The position numbers were made by a program, and so were the translations under genes. 64,000 nt of DNA, taken from NCBI RefSeq assembly GCF_000346465.2, contig NC_034012.1:24133811-24197810 (forward strand), written 5' to 3'. Positions 32,473 to 43,582 of this stretch are shown here, in pieces. The notes under the pieces are model-generated. The model ran no database searches, was not told the DNA's origin, and saw nothing but the letters and a program-made list of their open reading frames with translations. This DNA comes from Prunus persica (lineage: Eukaryota > Streptophyta > Magnoliopsida > Rosales > Rosaceae). Each line of letters starts with the position of its first letter. Positions within the stretch are counted from its first letter, which is position 1.

Positions 32473-35400
32473 ATGGTTTCTCACCAAGACCAAAGTAAGG
32501 ATTCTGGCTCCAACAAAAATGGAGGTAAGGAGCAAGTACCTCCTCAAGAGAAGTCTTCGAAGATAATGAAGTCTTCGAAGAAGATGAAGTTTGCTTCATC
32601 ATCTGCTGATACAGAACCAACCAGCGCGACAACAATCTCTGATGATTCAAAGGCTGGTCGAGGTATGAGCACAATGCCTCGTGTTGTGAAGAGAAAACTT
32701 CAGAAACTGAGGCCAATTGTTGAGTACAATAAAAAGGGGAAAGGAATTGGCCAAGCACACAGTGAGATGCAGTCCTATATTGGTGTGTTGGCACGCTCCA
32801 GAGTCCCACTTGTGGACTTGAAATGGGCTCAAATCCCCAAGGATATAAAGGAGCAGATTTGGGAAGCAGTTGACATTGCTTTTGTAGTAGGTCAAGGGGG
32901 CAAGAACTCTGTCTTAGCTTCTGCTGCCAAGAAATGGAAGGATTTCAAGTCTACACTAACGAGGCATTATATCCTTCCATACACCAATGACAGGGAGAGA
33001 TTAAGCCAACCCCCTGAAACATATAAATTCATAGAGAAAGCACAATGGGATGCCTTTGTAGCTTCAAGGCTATCCAAAGATTTTGAGTCTGTGCATTCTC
33101 AACATGCACAGATTAGGGAGAAACTCGAGTACAATCATCGATTGTCTCGAAAAGGATATGCTGGTTTGGAGGATCAATTAGAGGAAACCATGCCTGGGGT
33201 AGAAATTGATCGATCTACCTTATGGAAGAGAGCTAGACAGGACAAACATGGTAACATCCCTGATCCAAAGGTGGCAGAGAAAGCAAAATTAATTGTAAGC
33301 CTACTCACTCTGTTTTAAATTTTTATTAAACTGTGAATAATTCTTATTACGTCTTATGTTATATTTTGCGTCGTGTGAATGATATTACCACGTCAACATT
33401 TTTTAAAACACGTCGTTAAAGGTCTAAATAAGAATCACAACTCTGTTTTCTGTAATTATAGCATAAGATGTCGGTGGTTCAATTTCGCGTCGTCTGTATT
33501 AAATTACTACGTCGAAATGTTTTAAACAACGTCGTTAAAGGTGTGAGTACTGTTACATAAGACGTCGGTGGTTTATTAATTTCGTCGTTTTAAAAATCTA
33601 ACCACGTCGGTATAACTACCGTCGTGATAAATTATAATAACGTCGATTTATATGTTATTGCGTCGTGTGAAATTATATAATACGTCGTTTGTAATAAATA
33701 ACCGTCGTGTGTTTTTGTTCTTACTTTTTTATATATCTTTGTTTCAGGATGATTTGCAAAAACAAGTCTCGGAAGGTAAAGTCACCGTCTCTGGCAGCAA
33801 TGATGTGCTGACCATGGCTTTGGGCCCCGAGCATCCAGGCAGAGTCAGAGGAGTAGGTGCTGGGATCTCACCAAAGCAATATTTCAATTTACCCAAACCA
33901 CAGAGAGTGAGCTTTGACGACCGTTTGAAGGACAGTTTAAGAGTTCTCCTTCAAGAAGAGACTAGAAAGATGGAGGCTAAGGCAAGGGAAGAGGCTTTAA
34001 GGATGGAGGCTAGAACGAAACAATTGGTAGAGGCTGAGAGGGAGCATTTCCTGAGTCAGCTTTCCCAATTAATTCCCAATTTTGATCCAAGCATGCTTAA
34101 ACCCAGAATTAGCCAAAGTCCCAAAAATCCAATGTCTGACAAAGCAAGCTGCTCTGGAGGTGATGTGAGATCCCAGCATTTTGAGGATGATACTGCCAAA
34201 AATGAGAAACATCAGGAAGAAAAGGTAACATATCTGAACTTTGAATTGTCTGTTTTTTTAAAAACCATTAGACGTCATTATTATTAATAAAACCGTCGTT
34301 TGAAATACATACCACGACGATTTTAAAAATAAACCGTCGTTTGTATTTCAATACCACGTCGTATTTAGTTTACTTGTTTTACACGCCATTAAACGTCGTT
34401 ATTTTTAAAACTTTGTGGTTTTTAGACGACGGAGTTAATCATTCCCGACGTCATAGATGAAGAGAATAAAGAAGAAAAACAAGATGAAAAGCAGAAAGAA
34501 GATGACGACCAGGTATGTTCACATAACTTTGTCTTTTTTATTTGTTTTTTAAAATTCCAGACGTCGATATTTTTCTTTAAACCGTCGTTTGTTTACAACT
34601 TAGACGGCGGAATTGTTTTCTAAGACGTAATAAATAATTCACCACGACGGTTGTTTCACCGTCGTTTAAATTGTTTTCAGACGACGTTTTATTCCTTAAA
34701 CCGTCGTTTTTATTGAATTACCACGTCATTTTTTTTATTTCTTTAAACAGGTTACTAAAGTTGTTGATTATTCAAATATGGAGGCGCCATCTTCTTTACA
34801 AACCCTTTGTCGTTATGTGGAAACGACACTCGTGCCTCAGGATAAGACCCTGCACTTTACAATTGATAAGGAGGTCTTTGGTCTAGAGCGCGATACCTTC
34901 CTCCTGCCTGAAGATATTACACAATTTGCAGGCATGGAGGAAATAGGAGCTACAGTCATTGCTGTATATATGAGGTTTGTCATTCTAAAATAATACGTCG
35001 TTGGTTTATTCATTGCGTCGTCTTAACTATCTAACCACGTCGTTAGTATGTACCGTCGTGATAAATTTATTATAACGTCGTTGTCTATTTCAGTACGTCG
35101 TGTGAAACCTTATAATACGTCGTTTTGTTATACATAACCGTCGTGTGTTTTTTTTGCACTGACTTGTTTATATTATTTTATATATTTAGGTACTTACACG
35201 ATGTTTTAAAACAAGCAAATATGTGCACAATGGTTGGCTTTATCGACCCTGCTATAGTTAGTGCCAGCTCTGGCACAATAGCTGACAGATCACGAATGGT
35301 AGCATCACGACTTCAGAAGACTGACGGTGAACAGATTTTCCTGATGCCTTACAATCCAGGGTTAGTCTCCTTAACAGGATTTTGTTTTTATGATTTTCAA

Positions 35401-36133
35401 TAAATGACAGCGTATAAACTAACCACGTCGGTGTTTTATTTTATTGAGTCGTTTGAAACGACTAACCACGTCGGTAGTTATTTATCGTCGTGATAAATAT
35501 ATAATGTCGTCGATTGCTACTTTATTTCGTCGTGTGAAATATTATAATACGTCGTTTTTGTAAATAACCGTAGTTTTTATATTAATTTTGTGCAGCCGTC
35601 ATTGGATCTTGCTGATTGTAAGAGCAAAGAGGGAAACAGTCTATTTTCTGGATCCTCTGCCAGGATATCGTGTGGTCGATGAAGAGGCCAAAAACATCGT
35701 GAACAGTGCCATAAAAATTTATAATTCCCACATAGCCAGATCAGGCTGTAAGGCAGTCATTTGGAAAACTCTGTCAGGCACACCAAAGCAACCCAGCAAT
35801 GTCGAATGCGGGTATTACGTGATGCGCTTCATGAAGGACATCATCATGGATCCTTCCTTGGGGTTTGAGAAGAAGGTAAGAAGAAATAACCTTCAAATAT
35901 TTTACGTCGTTTTTTGTATTATCAACGACGGTCATGTAAAATTACCGTCGTTGAATAGATATACTACGTCAGTTATGGTCGTCTGTGATTGAATTTCCTT
36001 TTATTTATAAACCCTAATAGTCATTGTTTTTATGCAGTATGCGAAGGGAAAACAGGAAGAGCCATACCCCCAAGAAGCAATTGATGAAGTCCGGAATGAA
36101 TGGGCAGAGTTTGTTTGCCTTCAACTTAAATAG
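32473..36133 (+). CDS. CACTA accessory protein: Transposase_24-like region plus Ulp1 (C48) protease
   Basis: Seven exons form an uninterrupted 718-codon frame: 32473-33294, 33748-34224, 34426-34512, 34751-34974, 35190-35360, 35596-35875, 36038-36133. All introns are GT-AG and all phases agree. The N-terminal half has the plant En/Spm Transposase_24-like signature (WKDFKSTLTRHYILPY, SRKGYAGLEDQLEE, RSTLWKRARQDKHG). A Glu/Lys-rich middle follows. The C-terminus is a Ulp1-type cysteine protease with His in RHWILL, Asp in YFLDP, Gln in GTPKQPSN and Cys in VECGYYVMRFM. Such proteins are common partners of TNP2 in CACTA elements and may act like TNPA or on SUMO; neither is shown. The introns carry the element's subterminal-type motifs. 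Confidence 0.88.
33310..33720. repeat. Motif cassette in intron 1 of the protease gene
   Basis: Dense CGTCGT/CGACG motifs. The last roughly 150 bp (about 33570-33715) has the order 'ctaaccacgtcggt', 'accgtcgtgataaat', 'aacgtcg', 'cgtcgtgtgaaat', 'ataatacgtcgtt', 'taaccgtcgtgtg'. The same order recurs in introns 4 and 5. Confidence 0.8.
34985..35150. repeat. Motif cassette in intron 4 (same as intron 1)
   Basis: It carries 'ctaaccacgtcgtt', 'taccgtcgtgataaatt', 'ataacgtcgtt', 'cgtcgtgtgaaac', 'ataatacgtcgtt' and 'ataaccgtcgtgtg', in the same order and spacing as the intron 1 copy. Confidence 0.85.
35405..35580. repeat. Motif cassette in intron 5 (same as introns 1 and 4)
   Basis: It carries 'ctaaccacgtcggt', 'tatcgtcgtgataaat', 'atgtcgtcg', 'cgtcgtgtgaaat', 'ataatacgtcgtt' and 'aaataaccgtagt', again in the same order. 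Here some motifs have decayed. Confidence 0.85.
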
Positions 36134-36429
36134 GGGAATTATTGAACACTTGATATTTATGTATAATGTACAAATTTTGTCTATAATATATAATGTAAAA
36201 ATTTGTTGAGGTTTTCTTAAAGTAAAAACAAAAACAAACATACAAAATGCGTTACCGACGTGTAATAATTTTCCAACGACGTAATAAAGTCAAAAGCCGT
36301 CGTTTTTTGTGGTTTCGTTTTAAACAAATCCGACGTAAAAGGATATTTAGACGACGTTCTTTGAACAATGGAGTCGTTTATGGTTTACAACGTCTTCAAT
36401 TTCTTATGGGTTCAGGGTAGTACTTTGTA

Positions 36430-37195
36430 ACGACAGCGGTTAAGTCGAGGAATATATATTTTACGTCGGATAGTTAAATATCCGCCATCGTTTCTCATTT
36501 AAACGACGTCATTTTAACAACTTAGTCGTCTCTTACAATTTACAACGTCTACAATTTATTAACACCGACGTGGTTTGTTGTTGTGATAAGAATATTTTAT
36601 TATTTTTATATCAAAATATTCAAAATAAATTTAAAATAAATCAGAAAAATGCAAAGTCAACTCCTATGAAGTCATTGATATATTTTCTTCCCCCTAAAGC
36701 TTGAAAAAATTCATTTTGAATAACAAAAATTTAAAATGAACATCCAAAACAAAATTGTTTTGATGAGTCATAAAATCACTTCTAGTTTTATGGTTTAGGG
36801 TTTAGAGTCTAGGGTTTAGAGATTAGGGTTGTTATTTATTGGGGTTTATTTTTAAAGTATAATTTTTGGGTAGTCTAGGGTATATATTAGGCTGTAAAAC
36901 CATAAACCCTTTTATAAACTTAATTTTTAAAATTATATAATTTAGTTTTAAGGGTTTAGGGTATTAATTGTCAACGACGGTGGTTGAGTCGTGGAATACA
37001 TATGTTACGTCGTCCAGTAAATTATCCGACATGGTTTCTGCGTTAAACGACGTCATTTTAATATGTAAGTCGTGTATTATTATTTACAACGTTTTCAATT
37101 TCTTAACCCCGACGTGGTTTTTCAGTCGTCTTTATATCAAAATATTGAAAATAAATTTAAAATTAATCCGAAAAATGAAGGGTCAAAATAAACGG
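36430..37195. repeat. Diverged direct repeat between the two CACTA genes
   Basis: The block 36430-36660 ('ggttaagtcgaggaatatat' ... 'atatcaaaatattcaaaata' ... 'cagaaaaatg') is repeated at about 36971-37190 ('ggttgagtcgtggaatacat' ... 'atatcaaaatattgaaaata' ... 'cgaaaaatga'). The offset is about 540 bp. Between them (36790-36840) are several telomere-like TTTAGGG units. Confidence 0.75.
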
Positions 37196-37299
37196 CGTTA
37201 CGTTCAGTGTTTCCGTCGTGGAATATTACATTTACGTCAGTTCTTGTAGAACTTTCGCCATGGTTTTTCTTTCGACGTTTTAAAGAGCGCGCGCTCTAA

Positions 37300-38110
37300 A
37301 AATTTTCGCGCGTCCTAAATTTTTTTATATTTGGCTCTTATTCTTATTCTTCTAACCCTGAACCCTAAAATTTTCAGATTTCGTGCAACATAACATTTCG
37401 CTCTCTCACTTCTGCTCTAATTAAAAGTTGCTCTAATTAAAAGTTGCTCTGTCACTTCTGCTCCGTCGAATCTGTGAGCTCGTCCAACCTGTAAGTACAA
37501 ACCCTATCTTCCCCTTGTAAATTCATTGAATGATATTAGGTTGTTTTGTTAAAGGGTTTTAGGTATATGCTTTGCGATCTGTTAATAATGTGCTTATAAG
37601 TATGGGTTCATGGATTTTCTGTTTAATGGGTTCATGGATTACATTATCTGTTATGTTGAATTGGGAATGGATTTAATTTTGTCGGATCTTTTAATCACCC
37701 TATGTTATGTTGAATTGGGAATGGATTTATTGTTTTCATGCTTGGTTTCATGTATATGTTGTTTTCTTGCTTGGTTTCATATATATGTTGTGTTCTTAAT
37801 GGGTTTTGGGTTCTTGAAAATAAACTGAGACACGACGCCTTTTTAGGCATACGACGACGATTACACGACGGTTTATGAAAAAACCGTCGTTGTATTAATT
37901 ATACACGACGGTGTTTTCATAAACCGTCGTTTGTATTACTTATATTAGACGACGTCTGTTGAAAATCCGTCGTCTATATATGCCAAATACGTCTGTTTTT
38001 GTTTAAAACCCGTCGTCTCTGTTGTGTATTACTTGCTATTAGATCTTTGTATAATCTGCTATAGTGATGGTCATTGCCTGTATTTTCACTTTATTATAGA
38101 TAATAGGTTA
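37300..38110 (+). promoter_or_regulatory. Probable promoter and 5' leader of the TNP2 gene
   Basis: After motif-rich sequence, a CT-rich region (37340-37490) ends in CCAACCTGTAAGTAC, a good splice donor near 37491. The TNP2 start codon is at 38122. This suggests a leader exon and an intron of about 0.6 kb, itself with a motif cluster at 37830-38010. Inferred from sequence signals only. Confidence 0.4.
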
Positions 38111-38121
38111 TAGTGTCGGAG

Positions 38122-41100
38122 ATGGATAAGTCATGGATGCACTCGGATAGAAGATCGAAGGCATATGAGTTTGGGGTGGAAGCATTTTTGAACTTTGCTG
38201 TAGAAAATCTTCTAACTACAACACATATCCGTTGTCCATGTGTTAAATGTGTTAATTTGAAGTTGTTTGGGGTTGGAATTATAAGGGATCACTTATACTT
38301 TAATGGAATTGACCAAAGCTATAAGAATTGGACATTTCACGGAGAACCTTGGGAAGCAACTACTAATGCTAGTAGAAATGTTGAAGAAGATGATGGCCAT
38401 AGTAGGTACAGTTTTGTGTCTGAAGAAATTGATATGGATGATAATGATTTTGGTTCCGATCCGTATGAGTTTGCCAATGTGATTGGGGATGGAGATCAAC
38501 CAGTGTACCCTGGTTGTAGAAAGTACACGAAGTTATCGGCATTAGTGAAGTTGTAAAATTTGAAGGCAAAACATGGGATGAGTGATGTCTGTTTTACAGA
38601 ATTATTGATACTTCAAGGCGATTTGCTTCCAGAAGGAAATACAATACCAACCTCTATGTATGAGGCTAAAAAGACTTTGTGTGCATTGGGGCTGAGTTAT
38701 GAGAAAATGCACGCATGCCCCAATGATTGCATCTTGTATAGGAAGGAGTATGACAATTCAACTAATTGTCCTACTTGTGGTATCTCAAGGTGGAAGGAAG
38801 GCAAAGATTCAATTTTGAAAGAGGGTGTGCCAGCGAAGGTGGTGTGGTATTTTCCTCCAATTCCAAGGTTTAAAAGGATGTTTCAATCACATGAGACAAC
38901 TAAGAGTTTGACTTGGCATGCTGCTAGAAAATCAATTGACGGTCAGATGTCTCATCCGGCGGATTCCCCGTCTTGGAAACTTCTTGATGATAAATGGCCT
39001 GAGTTTGGTAATAAGCCGAGAAACTTGAGATTGGCTCTTTCATCTGATGGATTCAATCCCCACAGTTCTCTAAGTAGCAGATATAGTTGTTGGCCGGTTA
39101 TCTTAGTTACATATAATCTCCCTCCATGGCTGTGCATGAAACGAAAGTTCATGATGTTAACCTTATTGATTTCCGGTCCTAAACAACCCGGAAATGATAT
39201 AGACGTCTACTTGGAGCCTTTGATTGATGATTTAAAATCTTTGTGGGATGGGATTAGAGGAGTGTATGATGCACATAATGGAGAATACTTTACACTCAGA
39301 GCTGCATTAATGTGGACAATTAATGATTTTCCCGCCTATGGAAACTTATCTGGTTGTGTTGTTAAAGGATATAAAGCTTGTCCAATATGCGGCGATGATA
39401 CACCTAGTCACAGGTTGAAAAATGGCCACAAAATTTGTTACATTGGGCATAGAAAATGGTTACCAATCAATCATCCATATAGGAGGCAACGTGCAGCTTT
39501 TAATGGGAAACCTGAATATGGCATACCTCCCGAGCCATTAACCGGAGAAGAAGTGCTGCATATGGTTGAAAATGGTGACAGAGTTTGTTGGAAGAAGAAA
39601 TCAATATTCTTTGATCTCGAGTATTGGAAATACCTTCCTGTGAGGCATGCCCTAGATGTTATGCACATTGAGAAGAATGTTTGCGATAGTATTATTGGTA
39701 CATTGCTGGAGATCCCTGGAAAAAATAAAGATGGGATTGCTGCTCGATTAGATTTATTGAACATGGGGGTCAAAACTGATTTGCAACCCGAGTATGGAGA
39801 AAGACGTACTCGTTTGCCTCCTGGGCCTTGGAATTTGTCAAGAGCAGAGAAGAGAGAGGTTTGCAATTCTTTCTATGGTATGAAGGTCCCTGAAGGTTAT
39901 TCTTCAAATATTAAAAATCTTGTATCTTTACAAGATTCAAGACTTCTTGGCCTTAAATCACATGATTGTCATACCTTAATGCAACAATTGCTCCCTGTGG
40001 CAATTCGTTCTGTTTTGGAGAAGCCTGCAAGGTATGCAATAACTCGTTTGTGCTTCTTCTTCAATGCTATATGTGCAAAGACTGTTGATGTTTCCAAGCT
40101 AGATAAGTTGGAAGAAGATGTAGTAGTTACTCTGTGTTTGCTTGAGAAGTACTTTCCCCCTTCATTCTTTGATATCATGGTTCATCTAGTAGTACATCTT
40201 GTCAGAGAAGTTCGTCTATGTGGGCCAGTATATTTTAGGTGGATGTATCCGTTTGAAAGATATATGAAAGTGCTGAAGGGGTATGTTCAGAATCGTACTC
40301 GTCCCGAAGGTTGCATTGCTGAGCGGTATATAGCTGAAGAAGCGGTAGAGTGTTGTACTCAGCATTTATCTGATGTTAGTACAGTTGGAGTGCCTTCAAG
40401 CCAAAAGATGGGACTTTCAAAGCCATTATCAGGTTGCACAGTGAGCGTAGTTGATCAGGACCTGTTGAATCAAGCACATCTATATGTCTTGGAGAATACG
40501 GAGGAAGTCCTACCTTATATCGAGTACGTATGAGCTTTATTCTTTAAGTTTCCATTTTAAATTATTTCTTATGTTTATCTTCTATATTTAGGACCGTAAT
40601 GCTTGAATTTTTCGTGTCATGTAGGCAACATATGATTCACATCAAGACTGCTTATCCAAAATTTAGAAAGAGAACAAAGTGGCTGTAGGATAAGCACAAT
40701 AGCACTTTCATTCAATGGCTACGCTTCAAGGTATATATTGTTGAATAACATATTTCTCTTTTAATTTTCTTCTTATTTATATGTTAGATTGAATTAAGAT
40801 ATGATTAATTTGCAGGTTCAAAGTGAACTTGAGGAAGACAATCATGGCGTATCAGAAAATTTAAGGTGGCTAGCAGCTGGTCCAAACATGTCAGTGCCAT
40901 TATATAGGAGCTATCTTATTAAAGGTATTAAATTCAATATCAAGGCACAAGATGATGTGCGGACAACTCAAAATAGTGGAGTTTATTTACTTGCACATAC
41001 CATGCAAGTTGCTAGTGCCAAGGATAAAAACCCAATTCTCTCAAATATGGGTTTCTATGGTGTCATTCAAGAAATTTGGGACCTTGACTACCAAAAGTTT

Positions 41101-41460
41101 ACAATCCCAGTCTTTAGGTGTGATTGGATAGATAGTTCTGGTCTTGTAGTCGACGAACTTGGATTTACCCTTGTAGATTTGAGTAAAATTGGACATAGGA
41201 ATGACCAATTTGTTTTGGCTTCTCAAGTCAAACAAATATTTTTTGTTGACGACCCGATGCATCGTGGTTGGTCGGTAGTGTTATCAATGCCTAATAGAGA
41301 ATATAATGATGTTATTGGTGATGAAGTCTTAGGTGATGTGATAATTGAGTGTGAGCCATTTACTAGAGGGATGCCAAATGTTGACACATTTGATGAACTG
41401 GTAGGTGAGTTAGGCGGTCAAAATATTCGAGATGGGTGTGAAGATATATGGATTGAATGA
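38122..41460 (+). pseudogene. TNP2-type CACTA transposase with two in-frame stops
   Basis: Three exons: 38122-40523, 40625-40730, 40816-41460, with phases that agree. In order: Transpos_assoc domain (MDKSWMHSDR to RCPCVKCVN), Transposase_21 (about 38580-39700; CPNDCILYRKEY, NCPTCGISRW, LALSSDGFNP, GCVVKGYKACPICGDDT, ALDVMHIEKN), DUF4218 (near 40150-40360; FFDIMVHLVVHLVREVRLCG, RWMYPFERYMK) and DUF4216 in exon 3 (NSGVYLLAHT, FGFYGVI-like NMGFYGVIQEIWDLDY). A TAA (38554-38556) falls in the first linker and a TAG (40686-40688) in exon 2; otherwise the frame is open. The second lies where a C-to-T change of a Gln codon would explain it. The protein would catalyse cut-and-paste movement, but this copy should make only fragments. 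Confidence 0.9.
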
Positions 41461-41499
41461 TGCTTATGTAATTGGCAGTGTATGACATTAATTTTGTAA

Positions 41500-42993
41500 T
41501 ATATTGTAATGCGATTTCTTCACTTTCTACGTTCAAATAAAACACGACGTTATTGTGAATCAGTTATTCAGCATATTTACCGACGTCTTAAAGCAACGTA
41601 ACAATGAAGAACCACGACGCTATTGTGAAGCAATTATTCAGGATATCACGTCGGTGAAGGATTAAGAACCGCCATGTAATTCAGAATAACACAACTCCAA
41701 TCCCATAATACCGACGTCTAAAAAACGAGATATATAATCTGAACGTTAAAAAATACGACGTCATCATACATTTTCCACGTCGTAAGTTCTTTTATAAACG
41801 AAGAGGAACGAAATGAATTCCGACGGAAGTTCATTATAACCGCCGTTTAATAACAATTAAACGACGTTATTTGTAATACGGCTTTCATCATAATCTACGC
41901 CGTCTATATGTTCTGTAATACGGCTCTCATTTATTTGGAACCGACGTTGTTTAGAAGTTCAACGTCGTCTATATTATTAAGTGTGTCGTGAGTAATGAAT
42001 ACATATAAATACAACGTCGACTATATAAATGTATACGTCGTAAATAATGACACTGACAACTATTTCCACGTCATCCTTTTTAGAAAAATCGAAGTGGAAA
42101 ATTTATTTCACGACGGTTTTTTGTAAATAAGAGACGTAGTAGATTTCAATAACGTCGTCTTCTCATGTATTTAAAGACGTCATATTTTTTCTTGTCGGGT
42201 AAATTATATTTAACGGCGTAGTATTTTAGTTGTCGTCGTTGTATGTATATCTTGCGGCCTTGTTCTTTTAATATGTGTCATATTTTTCCTTTTTAACGAC
42301 GGTGATTTTTTTGAGTTGGTCGTCTATTCTCATCCTCGACTATTTTCTAGAACTTTAGCAGACTAAACACGTCTGTTTTTATTTTTTTCCGACGTTGTTT
42401 TATTTAACAACGTCTAATATTTATCGTCGTTGTTTGTTTCTGAAAATAGGACGTATAAATTTTGTAATACGACTCTCATATATTTGTTACCGACGTTGTT
42501 TAGTTTTTCAACGTCTACTCTATTAACATATACGTCGTAAATAATGACACTGACAACTATTTCCACGTCATCTTTTATCTAAAAATCGAAGTGGAAAATT
42601 AATTTTACGACAGTTGTTTTTATATATGCGACGTAGTAGGTATCAATAACGTCGTCTTCTAATGTATTTAAAGACGTCATATTTTTTATTGTCGTGAAAA
42701 TTATATTTAACGTCGTCGTATTTGTATTTTCGTCGTTGTATGTCTATCTTGCGGCCTTGTTCTGTGTCATATTTTTCCTTTTTAACGACGGTTTTTTTAG
42801 AGAGTTGATCGTCTATTATCATCCTCGATTGCTTTTTTTAGATCTTTTTGCAGTACAAAGACGTCGTTTTGTATTTGTTGATGACGTTGTATATTTTAAC
42901 AACGACGGTTATTTAGCGTCGTGGTTTATGAGGAAAAAGATGACGGTGGATTCCACGACCATTGAAAAATCCAATACACGACGGTGATTTACC
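41500..42993. repeat. Right subterminal motif array with internal tandem duplication
   Basis: Dense CGTCGT/ACGACG motifs. A block starting with 'tgtaatacggctctcat' (about 41914-42360) is repeated from about 42456 to 42845 ('tgtaatacgactctcat'). Both contain 'tgacactgacaactatttcc', 'aatcgaagtggaaaatt', 'taacgtcgtcttct' and 'cttgcggccttgttct'. The first copy has about 45 extra bases. Confidence 0.85.
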
Positions 42994-43021
42994 GTCGTCT
43001 TTTTGCTTTTTTGTAGTAGTG
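42994..43021 (-). repeat. CACTA right terminal inverted repeat
   Basis: Reading inward on the minus strand: CACTACTACAAAAAAGCAAA then AAGACGACGG. It is followed outside by the GGA target duplication. Confidence 0.92.
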
Positions 43022-43119
43022 GGAGTTTGAGTATGTACTCGTAAATATCTATAAAAAGGTATAAACTTAAAAATGGCTCTATAGTTTGGGGAGTTTTATG
43101 TAGTTTTTCTTTTTTTAAT

Positions 43120-43582
43120 GAGTGCTGCTAAACGAACCCTAAAATTAACTGAGTACACCCTACTACCAAACTATTTATTGAATTACTAATTTACCCTAAT
43201 ATAAAATGATCAAAAAGGATATATTGAATTATGAAACAAATAAAATTTTAATAAGTACACCTTACTCACTATATTCAACCCTTATCAGACGTAGAAAAGT
43301 CTTTATATTGCTTGGTGCTCACGAATAACACAGTGAGTACTAGTTTAGAATTGGTATTACGAAATTAAAGATTTTGATGAAACCCAAAATTTGAAAAGAT
43401 GGCACAAATTCATGTAAAAAGAGAAACCTGGTTTAGGATTGGTATTAGAGTGTTGTACTATGGCTATTTTTGGAAGTTAAATGGGGTGTACTTAGTTAAT
43501 TTTACATTTTGATTAAAATATTAAGGTTAACTTAAATAATAGGATGTACTCGGTTAATTTTAGGGTTCGTTTAGCAACACTC
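43120..43582. mobile_element. MITE with about 40-bp terminal inverted repeats
   Basis: The left end GAGTGCTGCTAAACGAACCC continues through AAAATTAACTGAGTACA. The reverse complement of the right end is GAGTGTTGCTAAACGAACCC then AAAATTAACCGAGTACA. Flanks TTTTTAAT and TTTTCAAT give an 8-bp duplication with one mismatch, suggesting hAT or Mutator origin. It is 463 bp, non-coding, and lies 98 bp from the CACTA end. Confidence 0.8.

Larger units (their letters stand above)
29641..43021 (+). mobile_element. Complete CACTA (En/Spm) DNA transposon, 13.4 kb
   Basis: The left end is CACTACTACAAAAAGTGAAA and the right end is its near-perfect reverse complement (CACTACTACAAAAAAGCAAA read from the right). 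The target GGA is duplicated (29638-29640 and 43022-43024). Both ends then run into ACGACGGT/ACCGTCGT motifs, the subterminal transposase-binding type. Two gene units are on the plus strand: a Transposase_24-like/Ulp1 gene (32473-36133) and a TNP2 transposase (38122-41460). It also carries a captured proteasome-gene fragment. The TNP2 copy has two stop codons, so mobility would need a helper. Confidence 0.95.

Noticed and set aside
32405..32895. Minus-strand frames of 134 and 82 codons
   Set aside because: Antisense shadows of exon 1 of the CACTA protease gene.
37610..37828. 72-codon frame with MDFLFNGFMDYIICYVELGM
   Set aside because: It is made of duplicated 'tatgttgaattgggaatgga' text in the TNP2 leader intron. 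The hydrophobic repeats are a by-product.
29641..43021. CRISPR-like or riboswitch reading of the CGTCGT arrays
   Set aside because: Spacing is irregular, motifs occur in both orientations, and the terminal repeats, target duplication and transposase show that it is a plant CACTA element.
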